Source: Cryptomeria japonica (Eukaryota; Streptophyta; Pinopsida; Cupressales; Cupressaceae). From it: 64,000 nucleotides of DNA. Every line of letters begins with the position of its first letter. Position 1 is the first letter of the stretch. Below are positions 44,400 through 55,193 of the stretch, one piece after another. The notes beneath the pieces were generated by a model, which saw only the letters and a list, made by a program, of their open reading frames with translations, had not been told where the DNA came from and searched no databases. The stretch is from contig NC_081413.1 of the NCBI RefSeq assembly GCF_030272615.1, forward strand, positions 446,502,538 through 446,566,537, read 5' to 3'. The position numbers and the translations under genes were made by a program.

Positions 44400-44660
44400 A
44401 ATGCAAAAAAGACTAGTTTAGTACATTCAAACTCTATTTTAGTGATTTCACAAACTATTTTAGTGCATATAGTAGCTTTTGTAGCACATTTACAAACCCT
44501 TCCAGTGCATTTGTAACTCATAATAGCTCATATAAAGCCTAGAATGGCACATATGTGATATGCTATAGTGTATTTGACACATAGAGTAGCACATATGTCA
44601 AATTGAGTAGCTCGTTTGCCTTTTGGTTTAGCGCATATGACATATAAGCAAAATATGACA
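44400..44660. repeat. Degenerate AGTGCATATAGTAGC-type repeats
   Basis: Words such as TAGTGCATATAGTAGC, TAGCACATTT, AGTGCATTTGTA, AATAGCTCATAT, GGCACATATG and TAGCACATATG recur about every 25-35 bp. They lie inside the Del-like LTR and are not coding. Confidence 0.5.
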
Positions 44661-45401
44661 CAAAAAATAAGAAATTAAGTTTATAACAAATCTACAAAAT
44701 TCAAACAAATCTTGGTGAAACCAAATCGACCTAGAAAGAAACATTCTTAACTCAGAATCAAGAATAAAAGACGTAAAGATAGGAAATATTTCTACCAACA
44801 AAATTTTCACACCAAGACTTAGAACCAAAATTCTCACATATAGAATGCAAACAATGGAAACATAATACACAATTCCTTACACAAGCATGGGAGTTTTACA
44901 CCAACAAATTAAATACAACAAGAACCCAAAACACCCATATATATATAGTAATTAGAATTCTAATTTCAATAATATTAACAACAATAACTAAAAAAAATTC
45001 TTCCCAATAATTCCAAAAGACACAGAGCAAACAATCTTTCCTTCTCGAAAATCAAACTTATAAAATTAGATACAAAGATAAGAAAATATCCAACCTAGAA
45101 TAAGAAGAAAGGACAAATTTTGAAGAAAGCCGAAGCACAACCACAATCCAAAAAATGCCAATGCAATTTATAGCAACAATGAAAATTTACAAACACAATT
45201 CCACAAACAAACAATCCCACAAAAAGATTCTTCGAAAACTCAAAAGGAAATCTTGTCCCGAATAACCCCAAAATCCAAAATATTTCTCCAGAAAATAATA
45301 TCACAACCTTCTTAAAATTTTTGTCCCAAACAATAATAATGCAAAACTCATCTAAAAATTCTCCAGAAAGCCCTAATTAAAACATATGCAAAAATCATAC
45401 C

Positions 45402-45460
45402 AATGGAGGGAACAACGTTTTCTTGTGGAATTTTGAAATCATGAAATGGAGGGAACAACG
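45402..45460 (+). repeat. Duplicated 16-mer at LINE 5' end
   Basis: AATGGAGGGAACAACG occurs at 45402-45417 and 45445-45460, 43 bp apart. It may be a start-site duplication or a promoter monomer; either is speculative. Confidence 0.6.
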
Positions 45461-45507
45461 AGGCTGGATCCTCTAGTTCTGACTCCACTATAGCTCAAGG
45501 ACAAGCA

Positions 45508-47063
45508 ATGGATGATGAGGATATGAGACAAGATGGGGACCCACGGCTACGAGACCCTCCTCTTGACCACAAACAGTTGAAAGATTCCCAAGAATCGAGC
45601 CCCGAGGCAGTGAAAGTTGACTTAGAAAATATCAAGGAGGGGCAAGCTTCCAAACCTTGGAGTAGTCTTTTTTTAAGGAAAGCATATGGAAAACCGACTG
45701 GTAAATTGTCCTTCCCCTTTGTGAAATATATATCAGATAATAAAACGGGTAAACTTGCTATTGAGATTCCTGATTTAGTTATCGATCATAGCATCTCTTT
45801 AATGGCTTTTTCTTTGGTGGGGAAGTTTGTTGGACCTCGACCTAATATTGAGGATGTTAGGTCTTTTATTAAGAGAAAATGGAGAATGAAAGGTCAGGTT
45901 GATGTCTCTTCCCTGCCTAGAGGCTTTTTTGTATTTTCATTCCCTTGTGTGGAAGATATGGAAGCTGCTTTAAGTGGTGGCCCCTAGATGTTTGGTAAAT
46001 CTTCTTTATCTGTGAGAAAATGGTCTCCTAACATGGAACTCAATGAATCTTTCTTTGCAACTGTTCTAGTTTGGGTAAGGCTGCCAGGGTTGCTATTGGA
46101 ATATTGGGTGGAGGATGTTTTCTTAGGAATCGCGAACTCCTTTGGGGAGCTTGTTGCGATAGATCCAATAATAGTAGCTCGCAAGAGATTGGTTTATGTG
46201 CATATCTGTGTCAACATTTCACAGAATATGGACCTTCCTAGCACCATTGATATAAGCTCCAAACTTGGATTATGGGAAACAGTCAATAGAGTTCGAATCA
46301 CTCCCCTTTGTGTGTTTTTCTTACAAAAAAGCAGGTCACTGGGCTAAGGCTTCTCCTAGCAACCCTTAAAAAACTTGTGATTACAAATATCCACAAATAG
46401 GTCTGGAAAGAAAAGAATAATAAAAAAGAAGGAAACAAGTTAGAAGGAAAAAGTGGAAGCTCTATCAATATATTACAACCATCAGAAGGAGATAGAATTG
46501 ACCTTCCTAAGAATCCCCCTATGAAGGAGAATAAAAGAATGAAATCAGGGAGTTTGAGATCAAAATAGTCAATACCTTTGAGGATCTACAGACATAGGAG
46601 AAGGAGAATGAAATCAATGAAGAGATACTTGAAGATGGTGAGATTGAGAATATCACTGACTCTCATCATGAGGTCTTTCAAGATTCTATATCAAAAAAAG
46701 ATGAACAGTGCCTAGATGAATTTGAAGAACTTGAAATTAAACTTGGAAGGAGCAACAAGTTTGGATCGCCTCAGGTAAATTTAAATGCATTCTAGAATAT
46801 TGGAATTGATACACCTATATCATCCCAGAAAAGAGGAGAACTATGGAGTAATATGCAAAATGAGCCTGAAGCAGAACAAGAAGAAAACATAAAAAGAAAT
46901 GGAAAGAAAATAAAAACTAAGAAGGTAGGAGGCCTTAATGGGGTGAAAACCAGAACCAGGTCCAAGGCTGACTTTGGTGCTTTAAGATCCCCATCGGGAT
47001 GTAAAACTATGAAATGGCATAGGGACTAGGAGAGAAAGAAAAACATAGCTGATGGAAGGCAGT
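45508..47063 (+). pseudogene. LINE ORF1 (DUF4283-type RNA-binding protein)
   Basis: MDDEDMRQDG starts at 45508. The DUF4283-type domain (about 45820-46230) shows LVGKFVGPRP, LPRGFFVFSF, VRKWSPNMEL and VWVRLPGLLLEYW. A TAG at 45985-45987 stands where Trp is expected (GP-W). A frameshift near 46300 precedes a knuckle that reads CFSYKKAGHWAKAS, with two Cys lost. The acidic C-terminus runs on to about 47063. In plant LINEs this protein binds the element RNA. Confidence 0.82.
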
Positions 47064-47097
47064 GAACTATAAAGGAATCCTGCCCTCAGGCTTCCAA

Positions 47098-50000
47098 ATG
47101 AAGGTAATGTCTTGGAACATTAGAGGCCTAAATGGTCTCAACAAATAGGATATATTATGGAACCTCATTCAAGATCAAAATACAGATATTATCCTAGTAC
47201 AGGAAACCAAAATGAGTAAAGAGAAAGTGGAGAAATTAAACTTCTTTAAATTTGGAAGAGTTTGTGGCAGTAGCTCGAATGGAGCATCTGGAGGGGTAGC
47301 AATTTTCCGGAACAAGAAAACCATCTCTAGAGAAATGATTGATGTAGATGGCAATATTTTATCCTTGAAAGCTAAAAGCATCTTTGATAGAAAGGAATGT
47401 GTTATTACTAATATCTATACCCCTAACTCCAAATCTGCTAGAAGCAAATTCTGGGACAAAATTCAACAAAAAAGAAAATCTTTCCCTTTGAATAGCTGGG
47501 TTGTGATGGGAGATTTCAATACTCCTCTGCAAGACATTGATAAAAATGGGGGTATTCATGCTCAACCAGACATCAGATCTGACTTGATGAACTTTATTAA
47601 TATCAATGCTCTCATTGATATGGATCTCAATGGGGCTTCCTACACATGGTCAAACTGAAGGGATGGTGAAGATCTCATTCAGGTAAGACTTGATAGATCC
47701 CTTGTCACTAATGATTGGATTATTTCCCATCGATTCTCCCTTTTTGTTATTAATAGAATTGGTTTAGACCATTATCCCATCTCTTTTGTTGCTAAGAATT
47801 TTAAGAATAATTAGAGCTTCCCTTTTTGGTTCGAAAAGATGTGGATTTCCCACCCTAATCTTGAAAAAACTATTGCTAACTAGTGGAATATTGATGTAAA
47901 TGGAACTGCCATGTATAAAGTTGCCAAAAAACTTAAAAATATCAAAGTCAACATTAAGATATGGAACAAGAAGGTCTTTGGTGATATTTTTGATTCAAAG
48001 AAAAAACTAAAGGAGGAGCTGGATTAGATCCAAAATCCAATATAGAAAGATGGCTATAAAAAGTATTCCAAAGCCATGGAAGATGATGTTCTTGTCAAAC
48101 TCCACAACATTATTTCTAGGGAAGAAATCTATTCGAGGCAAAGATCTAGGGTGATCTGGCTAGAGGCTGGGGACAGAAACACTAAATTTTTCCACATGAC
48201 ATCTTTAAAACATAAAGCAACAACTAGAATTTCAAGACTTATTATAGAGGACAAAACTCTTCTTAATAAGGAGGAAATCAGGGATGAAGTTGTCAGGTTC
48301 TTCAATTAGCTCCTCACTAGTAACAAGGACATTGATCATACCCACCAATACAACTTGGTTAATATCATTCCTAAGATCATTAATCCTATTTAGAATAAGG
48401 CCCTATCTGCTATCTCATCTGTTGGAGAAATTAAAAAAGTTGTCTTTTCATTTCAAGGGGACAAAGCTCCAGGTCTTGATGGTTTCCCTATGTTTTTCTT
48501 CCAGGAATTCTGGCATATTATGGGAGAAGACATGGTTAATGTGGTCAAAGAATTTTTTGGAGCTAGAAGAATCCTTAAGGAACTCAACTCCACATTTATT
48601 GCCCTAATCCCTAAAGTTTCTAGGGCGGATTCTATGGGAAAATTTAGGCCAATAAGTCTATGTAACTCTTTCTATAAGATCATATCCAAAGTTTTGACCA
48701 CTAGAATTTTGGTTGTTCTACCCTTCATCATCTCTGAGGAGGAGAAAGGTTTTGATCCTGGCAGGCAGATTTTGGACTCTATCATTCTTGTGCATGAGAA
48801 CATTCATTCCCTCAATTCTTCTAAAAAAGAAGGCTTCTTGGTAAAGTTGGATCTGGCAAAGGCTTATGATAGACTGGAGTAGCAAGTTATTTTCAGAATC
48901 ATGGAGGCTTTTGCATTTGATGAAAAGATAACCAAAATTATCAGAGAGCTGATCACCACTCCTATATTCTCTATTCTGATTAATGGATCTCCTACAAAAT
49001 TCTTTAAAATGTCAAGGGGCCTCAGATAAAGAGATCCCATATCTCCTCTTCTCTTCACCATTTTGGCTGAGAGCATGAGCCGATTGATTCACAATCTAAA
49101 ATTGAGTAAAACCATCAAAGGTCTTCAACCTTCCTCTACTAATGTTTTTTTCTCTCATCAATAGTTTGTTGATGATACTATCCTAATGGGATATTATTCT
49201 ATTAGGGAGGCTGAGGCCTTCAAAACTGCTCTTAATTCCTATGCTTTGGCTACTGGTCAACAAGTCAATTGGGACAAATCGGCTATATATTTCATGAACT
49301 CTAGTCATAAGACAATAGAAAATTGCTAAAATTATTGGTTGCAAGGTGGACATGCTCCCTTCCACCTATCTGGGTCTTCCCTTAGGTTTAACTCCCCCAA
49401 ACTCCTTTTGGAATATGATTATTGATAAATTCAACAAAAAACTTGCTGGGTGGAAAGGTTCTATGTTATCTTAGGCTAGGAAATTATAGCTTCTTCAAGC
49501 TACTCTCCAGAACCTCTCTGTTTATGCCCTTAGTTTATTTGGTATCCCAACTAAATTTGCTGAAGTATTGGAAAGAATCCAGAAGAGATTTTTATGGTTA
49601 GGAGTTGAAGAAAAAAATAGGATATCCTTGGTTGCTTGGGACAAAGTTTGTAGACCTAAGTACAAAGGAGGGTTGGGGATTAAAGCTCTAAAAACCTTTA
49701 ACAAAGCTCTTCTAGCAAAACAATTATGGAGAGCCTATGATACCAAGAAAGATTCGAATCAAATATGGTTTGATAAATATATTTAGAATCAGCCTATCCA
49801 AGGGGTCCTTGACTCTAAAGACATTCATGTTGGATCCTTCATTTGGAATAGTATTACCAAATCCATAAAAGTGGCCAAAGCTAGAGCTAGATGGGTCCTT
49901 GGAAAAGGTGACAAAATAAGGTTTTGGGAGGACCCTTGGATGAAGAATGAAGCTCTTTATGATCAAGACAATAGTCAAGTTATTGAGGAATGTAAAAGGA

Positions 50001-51282
50001 GGTTTGGGCTAATGGTGTGTGACTAGTGGAAAGAGGACAAATCAGTGAGGCTTAATGTTATTCATTCTAAATTTTCCTTACTCCGAAAGGAGCTGCTGTC
50101 CTTTTCCCTTAACAAAGACTATGATGATGTTTTTCTCTGGAAAAGTAATCCTAGAGGTGAATTTATGGTTGCTTCAGCCTAAAAAACACTTTTTCTTAGA
50201 CCAGTAATCCCATTTGGAGTAAAGTTTGGAACAACATTATGATCCCTAAAGTCAATATTTTATTTTGGATTGCTTCTCACAATAGTATCCTTACTCTTGA
50301 CAATTTGGTCATAAGAGGTTTCAAACTCCCTAATAGATGCAAGCTATACTAGAAAGAGGAAGAATCAGTCAATCATCTCTTTTTTCACTTCTCCTTTACC
50401 TAGGAAATTTGGAGTAAAATGTGGGAGAAATGGAAAGTTAGTTGGGTTATGAACAAGAGTATCAAGGATATTATCTGGCAATGGAATTTCCCCACTAAAT
50501 GCTAGCTTATCAAGAACCTTCGGTCCTTGACCCTCCCCATGATTTGCTGGAGCATTTGGAAAGAAAGAAATAACAGAATATTTAGGGAAGCTAAGTGTAA
50601 CTCTCAGGTGGTTTAAGAAAAAATCTGCAGGGCCATAAAAGAGAACATCAATATTCCTCACAAAAAAAATAAGAAATGGTTTGTTACTGATATGAAAGAT
50701 ATGGAAAAAGACATCCTCACTAAATGGAACCTAATACATAAAGTCTATAGATGTGACAATAAGAATAGGAGAGATAATATTGTTTGGCACTTTCCTGATC
50801 ATGATTGGATAAAGGTGAATTTTGATGGGGCGGCTAAGGGAAACCTTGGGAAGTCTAGTGGTGGAGGAGTTATAAAAAATGCTCAAGAATTCTACATTGC
50901 AGCTTTTGCCTCTCCTTTTGGGGTCCAAAATAATCATGTGGCTGAAGCTCTGGCCATGCTAAAAAGCCTCCAGCTTGCTTAGGGATTCAAATTCAAAAAA
51001 ATATGGCTTGAAGGGGACTCCTTAAACATCATCCAAGCCCTCAAAGGTACAAGCTCTATTTCTTGGAATATTACTAACTTAGTTAAAAGTGCTAAATATT
51101 TGTTAAATAACTATGTTAGTGTTAGCATAACTAATACTCTAAGAGAAGGTAATAAGGTAGCGGATCTCTTACCTAATGAAGGGGTCAATTTAGAGAATGA
51201 TGTTAAATACATTGGAGAAACTCATTGTAAAAGGGAGGTTAAAGAGAAATTATATTTTGATCGTATTAATGGGTCAAGTTAA
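47098..51282 (+). pseudogene. LINE ORF2: endonuclease, reverse transcriptase, RNase H
   Basis: It starts MKVMSWNIRGLNG at 47098. The AP-endonuclease domain has WNIRGLN, VQETK, VMGDFNTPL and LDHYPISF. RT (about 48420-49260) has FRPISLCNSFYK, LVKLDLAKAYDR and FVDDTILMG at about 49168-49194, with its Asp pair intact. A zinc-finger-type region lies near 50150-50420. The C-terminal RNase H (50800-51230) shows VNFDGAAKG, AEALAM, LEGDSLN and NKVAD. Stops include 47656 (TGA), 47814, 47881, 48025, 48307, 48880 and 49165; frame slips around 49325-49560 restore later. The TAA at 51280-51282 ends it. Confidence 0.9.
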
Positions 51283-51572
51283 TATCATGATTATATTTGG
51301 GGGAATGATTTCCAAAGATAGATTTTGGGGCTGGATTAACTGCCAGTTAATGAGTGCTTTTTGGCATCATTTCCATGATCATATGTGTGAGGAAGATTAT
51401 AATCATAATTGCAGGGTTTGTGCAGCCATAAACATAAGTTTCAAAACAACCAAAGAGTCTTTGTTCAGTAACTCCAAAATTTACAAGCATTTGGGGTTTC
51501 AGCTACAGACTATGAATTATAGTTGCTAGTACTTCTACCTGGAGCTCAAAATGGGTGGTAATTTAAACAGGA
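51283..51572 (+). other. Spacer between LINE ORF2 and ORF3
   Basis: 290 bp with stops in the ORF2 frame. A 110-codon frame overlaps it (51197-51529) and includes Cys/His residues, but I cannot assign it. It could be decayed ORF2 C-terminus or an untranslated leader for ORF3. Confidence 0.4.
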
Positions 51573-53149
51573 ATGAGCCCCCAGGATGTGAAAATTGGAA
51601 GGGTGAACAAAAAGTCTAGAGAAGACTTCATAGATATGGCTTTACTAACTATATGGAAAAACTTCATGGAAGCAGAAATTCTATTTCTCATGATTTTGCC
51701 AAAGGCTGAAGTAACAATAGAGTTACCCTATTCGGGGAGATATGGAAAATTGATGAGAACCTGGTCGTCGAGGTCACGGGTCTACAGACGGAGGGCACCA
51801 AATTTTATAGAGATCGGAAGTATGCAGTTGAGGCGTTCAAAATCTTCCTGAAATCGAAGGATGAGAAGGGCAAGCTTGTGAAGAAAGACAACATTTCCTA
51901 TTACATTCCCCAGTAGGTAAAGCCCTTTTGGCAAATAGTTTTAAGGGTTTTAATGAAGTATTTAACTGTTGATGGTAGATTTACAAAAATCTATAACTAT
52001 CACTTTGCTATTTTGAATCACTTCCGTCATGGGGCCAAAATATCCCTGCCTTTTTATTTAGCATCCTCTCTGAATTAGAGTCTTGCTGACCATGCTAAAA
52101 AGCCTAACTCCTACCCTATAGCCCATTAGGGGCTTATATTGCTCATTTATGAACATTTGAAGGACAAGGCTAGGGAGAACAAAGATGACCCTCTGATCAC
52201 GAATGCACATACCTCTGAGAGTGGCAAAGATTCAGATTCAGATGAGGAACAACCTAATGCTTCTACCCACAAAAAAAGAAGAGTTGACATAGATAATGTG
52301 GATACGGAGGTGCACGGTGATGTGGAGGAGGAAAAGGGTAAGGATTTTGAAATAGATATGGAGTATGAAAAGGATGAGAACATTGGTGAAGAGGATGAAG
52401 GGGGTAACTCTGAAAACCATCACTCTAACCCTATGGGCTCAAAGAGTAGGAATGTTGCTTGGAATGCTAAGGAGGATGACAATCCCAACTTTGTGGGCAC
52501 TAAACAGTGTAGGGATCCTACGACCACCATCTTGAATACCGCCAATAACTATACTCTGGAGTCCTTCAACTTCTAGAAATGGGTTGTCAGCAACATTACT
52601 AGCATGCAAAGTAAACAAAGGGAGTTGGAAAACAAGATTAATAAGTTGATTAAGGACTCTATGAAAATGAAGGATGAGACAGAAACTAGTGAAGCTGATG
52701 AGGAAATCGAGATGGAGGGTTGGCTGGAAAAAGATTTGATCAAAGGGGATTTGAAACACTAGGAGGATGTTATAAGAACCTTGAAAGAATAGACTGAAGA
52801 GGATAACGACAACATCAACTCCCGGGTCGCCCGTACCAAGAAGGCCCTTAAAAACTTCATGAACCATAGCCTCTAGGTCCTGAAAGTCTCATCACAGAAC
52901 ATGAATGCTTTGGTGGACCATCTGGAAAGGAAAAATCAGGAAAAGAATCTAGTTGTCGTTGATGATATTCCAACTTCCAGCACCACCCACCAGACTCCCA
53001 AGCGCAGAACAAGGCAGAACACTACTGGGATGGAGATCAATACGAAAGATAGCCAGCTGAGAGAGGAAAACAACAACCTAAGGGAAGTGGCCAAGGTGAT
53101 GATGCTCTTGGTTCAAAATGCCAAGGAATCTATTAAATTTTTCAATTAA
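51573..53149 (+). pseudogene. LINE ORF3: extra protein of unknown function
   Basis: The first segment MSPQDVKIGRVNKKSRED starts at 51573. A frame slip near 51670 leads into NNRVTLFGEIWKIDENL, EVTGLQTEGTKFYRDRKYA and KYLTVDGRFTKIYNYHF. Then follows a 145-codon open piece (52139-52576) with DSDSDEEQ, basic HKKRRVD and a strongly acidic stretch. The rest (52580-53149) is helical, with coiled-coil-like Leu/Lys/Glu spacing and a final QLREENNNLREVAKVMML. TAGs at about 51916, 52076, 52128, 52574, 52760, 52789 and 52875 interrupt it. I recognise no enzyme. The globular part resembles plant 'transposon protein' families of unknown role, from memory. Confidence 0.7.
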
Positions 53150-53319
53150 TTTGTAATGTTGGGTTTGGAGCCAACTTCTTGTTGGCTTCTTGCTGTCTTT
53201 TTCTTAGCTATTGGTTTTTGTGCTGGTGTTTCGCAGCTGTTTTGTTTAGTCTCTTTAATGCTTATCTTTCGAATTGTAAAAGGGTTTTAGATTCCCTAAA
53301 ACCTGTTTTTACTTAATCA
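53150..53319 (+). other. LINE 3' UTR
   Basis: T-rich, with TTGTAATG…CTTTCGAATTGTAAAAGGGTTTTAGATTCCCTAAAACC and a TTTTTACTTAATC end. This matches the general style of plant L1 3' ends that recruit the RT. The target duplication follows directly. Confidence 0.75.
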
Positions 53320-53857
53320 AAAACATATGCAAAAATCCTAATATAATCTTTCTTCAAACACAAAAGGTCAATTAGCAACTTCAATGCAAAGCATAAAGCT
53401 CACTCCACATCCTCCTTCGAAAACAAGGAGAAAATAATTAAAATTAATAATTAATATTTATTAAACTCCCAATTAGCCATTAAAGCAAATAAAAGAAAAG
53501 AATAATTAATGATTAAATTCCCAATTAAATATAAAAGCTCCTAATAAAATAATCAATTAATAATATTAAACTCACAATAAATATTATTAACTAGTTACTA
53601 ATATTATTTATTTACACATTAATAATTAATTAACAACCATAACTTAACAAAATCAACCCAACATAATAATTAAATAAAATACCACATAACTGAAATACTA
53701 GAATTGGTAAGGTATCAGCTAGGCCTTGAATATAATAAGAAATTATATCATTCTTCAATCAAGTTTTCATGGGATTAGAGACAGGCTCAGACCTATGAAA
53801 TCAGGTTGAGTCAATGTCTAGTACCTGCATCTTGCATAACACCAAACGTCTGTGCAC

Positions 53858-53858
<1 letters not shown>

Positions 53859-53920
<62 letters not shown>
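53859..53920. repeat. (AC)31 microsatellite
   Basis: Uninterrupted AC dinucleotides for 62 bp, preceded by TGTGCACA and followed by ATAT. Confidence 0.97.
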
Positions 53921-53925
<5 letters not shown>

Positions 53926-54135
53926 ATCATGAAGTAAAAACATGGGTGGAAAGATAATCACAACATCACACCCTTCTCAAAATAAGTGGTATGACATCGT
54001 CCCTTCCACATACACAATAAAAAAACATCATAATTAAAAATAAATCATCAATAACATCATCATATCCAATATAATCTTGAAGTAAATTTAGCACACAACA
54101 TGATAACATCATAAGTAAGCATATATCACCGAACA

Positions 54136-55188
54136 TGCATAAACTTAGATTCTCTGTTTAAGATGATTGATAGTGGTAAACCATGTAACCTTACAACCTC
54201 TTTCAAGAATATACCTGCTATGTGAGATGCATCATGTGTGGTTTAACAAGGTAGGAAGTGAGCCATTTTTGAAAACATGTCAAAAACTACATAGATTTGG
54301 TCATAACCCTATTTGGTCTTTGGGAATCTTAATACAAATTCCATACTAATGGAATCCCATGGCTTGTTTGGTATGGGAAAAGGGGTATACAAACCTGCAT
54401 TTGAACTGCTACCCTTGGTCGTTTGACAAAACATAGAACCTTCCACATACTTTTTGATCTTAGTCTGCATCCTAGGCCAGAAATAGAATCTTCTAACCAA
54501 TTCAAGGGTCTTATCAATCCCAAAATGACCTGCCAATCCCCTATAATGTTTCTCTTTCATAATATTTTCTCTCATGGAGCCTTTAGGGATGAAAAGTTGG
54601 CTTCCTTTGAAAAGTAGACCTTCTTGGAAAATGAAATCTAATAACTCCTTGTGGTACTTATCACCCATTTCCTTGCACACTTGGTATGCTTCTTTGAATT
54701 CCTCATCTCCTTTGTACATATCCTTCATGGAACTGATTCCTATTCTCTCCAACTAAACCTCCTTCACTATCAATTTCCTTCTGCTAAGGGCATCAACCAC
54801 CTTATTTTCCACTCCTTTCTTGTGCTTGATGATGAAAGTGAATGCTTGAAGGTATTCCATCCACTTCATATGTCGATGGTTCAACTTGTCTTGTCTATTC
54901 AAGAAGCTCAAAGCATGGTTATCATTATAGACTATAAACTCCTTTGGCAACAAATAATGCCTCCATTTCCTCAAAGATTGGACCATTGCATACATCTCCA
55001 AGTAATAGGTTTACTTTTGTTTGGCTTTATTTAATTTTTCACTAAAGAAGGCTATTGGTCTACCTTCTTGACTCAAGATTCCTCCTATTGCCTTGTTACT
55101 TGCAACACATTCTATGGTAAAGACCTTATGAAAATAAGGTAGAACCAATATAGGTTTCTTTGATACCCTTCTTTTCAAATACTCAAAA
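54136..55188 (-). pseudogene. Ty3-C RNase H and integrase start
   Basis: RNase H: YLKRRVSKKPILVLPYF, IECVASNKAIGG (Asp replaced by Val) and YNDNHALSFL. Integrase zinc domain: HYRGLAGHFG and SMFCQTT (Cys lost). In the core, SMEF stands for the usual MDF (Asp to Glu), and LNRESKF for SDRDSKF (second Asp to Glu). Coding stops at 54136 against the Del-like LTR. TAGs occur at about 54308 and 54755. Confidence 0.83.
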
Positions 55189-55193
55189 GATTT

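Larger units (their letters stand above)
45397..53319 (+). mobile_element. LINE (L1-type) with three reading frames and 18-bp target duplication
   Basis: Flanked by identical 18-mers AAAACATATGCAAAAATC at 45379-45396 and 53320-53337, cut into the Del-like LTR. Contents: a short 5' region, ORF1 (DUF4283-type, knuckle), ORF2 (endonuclease, RT, RNase H), a spacer, an extra ORF3, and a plant L1-like 3' UTR ending TTTTTACTTAATC plus A. At 7.9 kb it is near full length. In-frame TAG/TGA codons show it is dead. Confidence 0.92.
40231..54135 (-). mobile_element. Del/Tekay-like Ty3 chromovirus, minus strand, split by a LINE
   Basis: On the minus strand the order is 5' LTR (54135 down to 43003, LINE inside), primer site, gag, protease, RT. 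RT is cut at 40231 by Copia-1; the remaining pol would lie left of the window. RT wording ([23 protein letters not shown]) matches Del/Tekay chromoviruses, whose LTRs are typically several kb, as here (~3.2 kb). The right LTR edge (minus-strand TGTTCGGTGATATATGC) abuts the Ty3-C integrase, so it inserted into Ty3-C. Confidence 0.82.
43003..54135 (-). repeat. 5' LTR of the Del-like element (split by LINE 45397-53319)
   Basis: AT-rich sequence, about 3.2 kb without the LINE, with no credible reading frame. It contains a degenerate TAGCACATATG-type repeat region (44400-44660) and an (AC)31 microsatellite (53859-53920). The right end on the + strand is …CACCGAACA. The left boundary is approximate because the expected CA at the LTR end is mutated. 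Confidence 0.6.

Noticed and set aside
43451-45304. Minus-strand frames in the Del-like LTR as membrane proteins
   Set aside because: AT-rich LTR sequence gives Phe/Ile/Leu-rich chance frames; no family recognised.
51197-51529. 110-codon frame between ORF2 and ORF3 as a distinct gene
   Set aside because: It overlaps the ORF2 end in another frame; the Cys/His residues are suggestive but I could not assign it.
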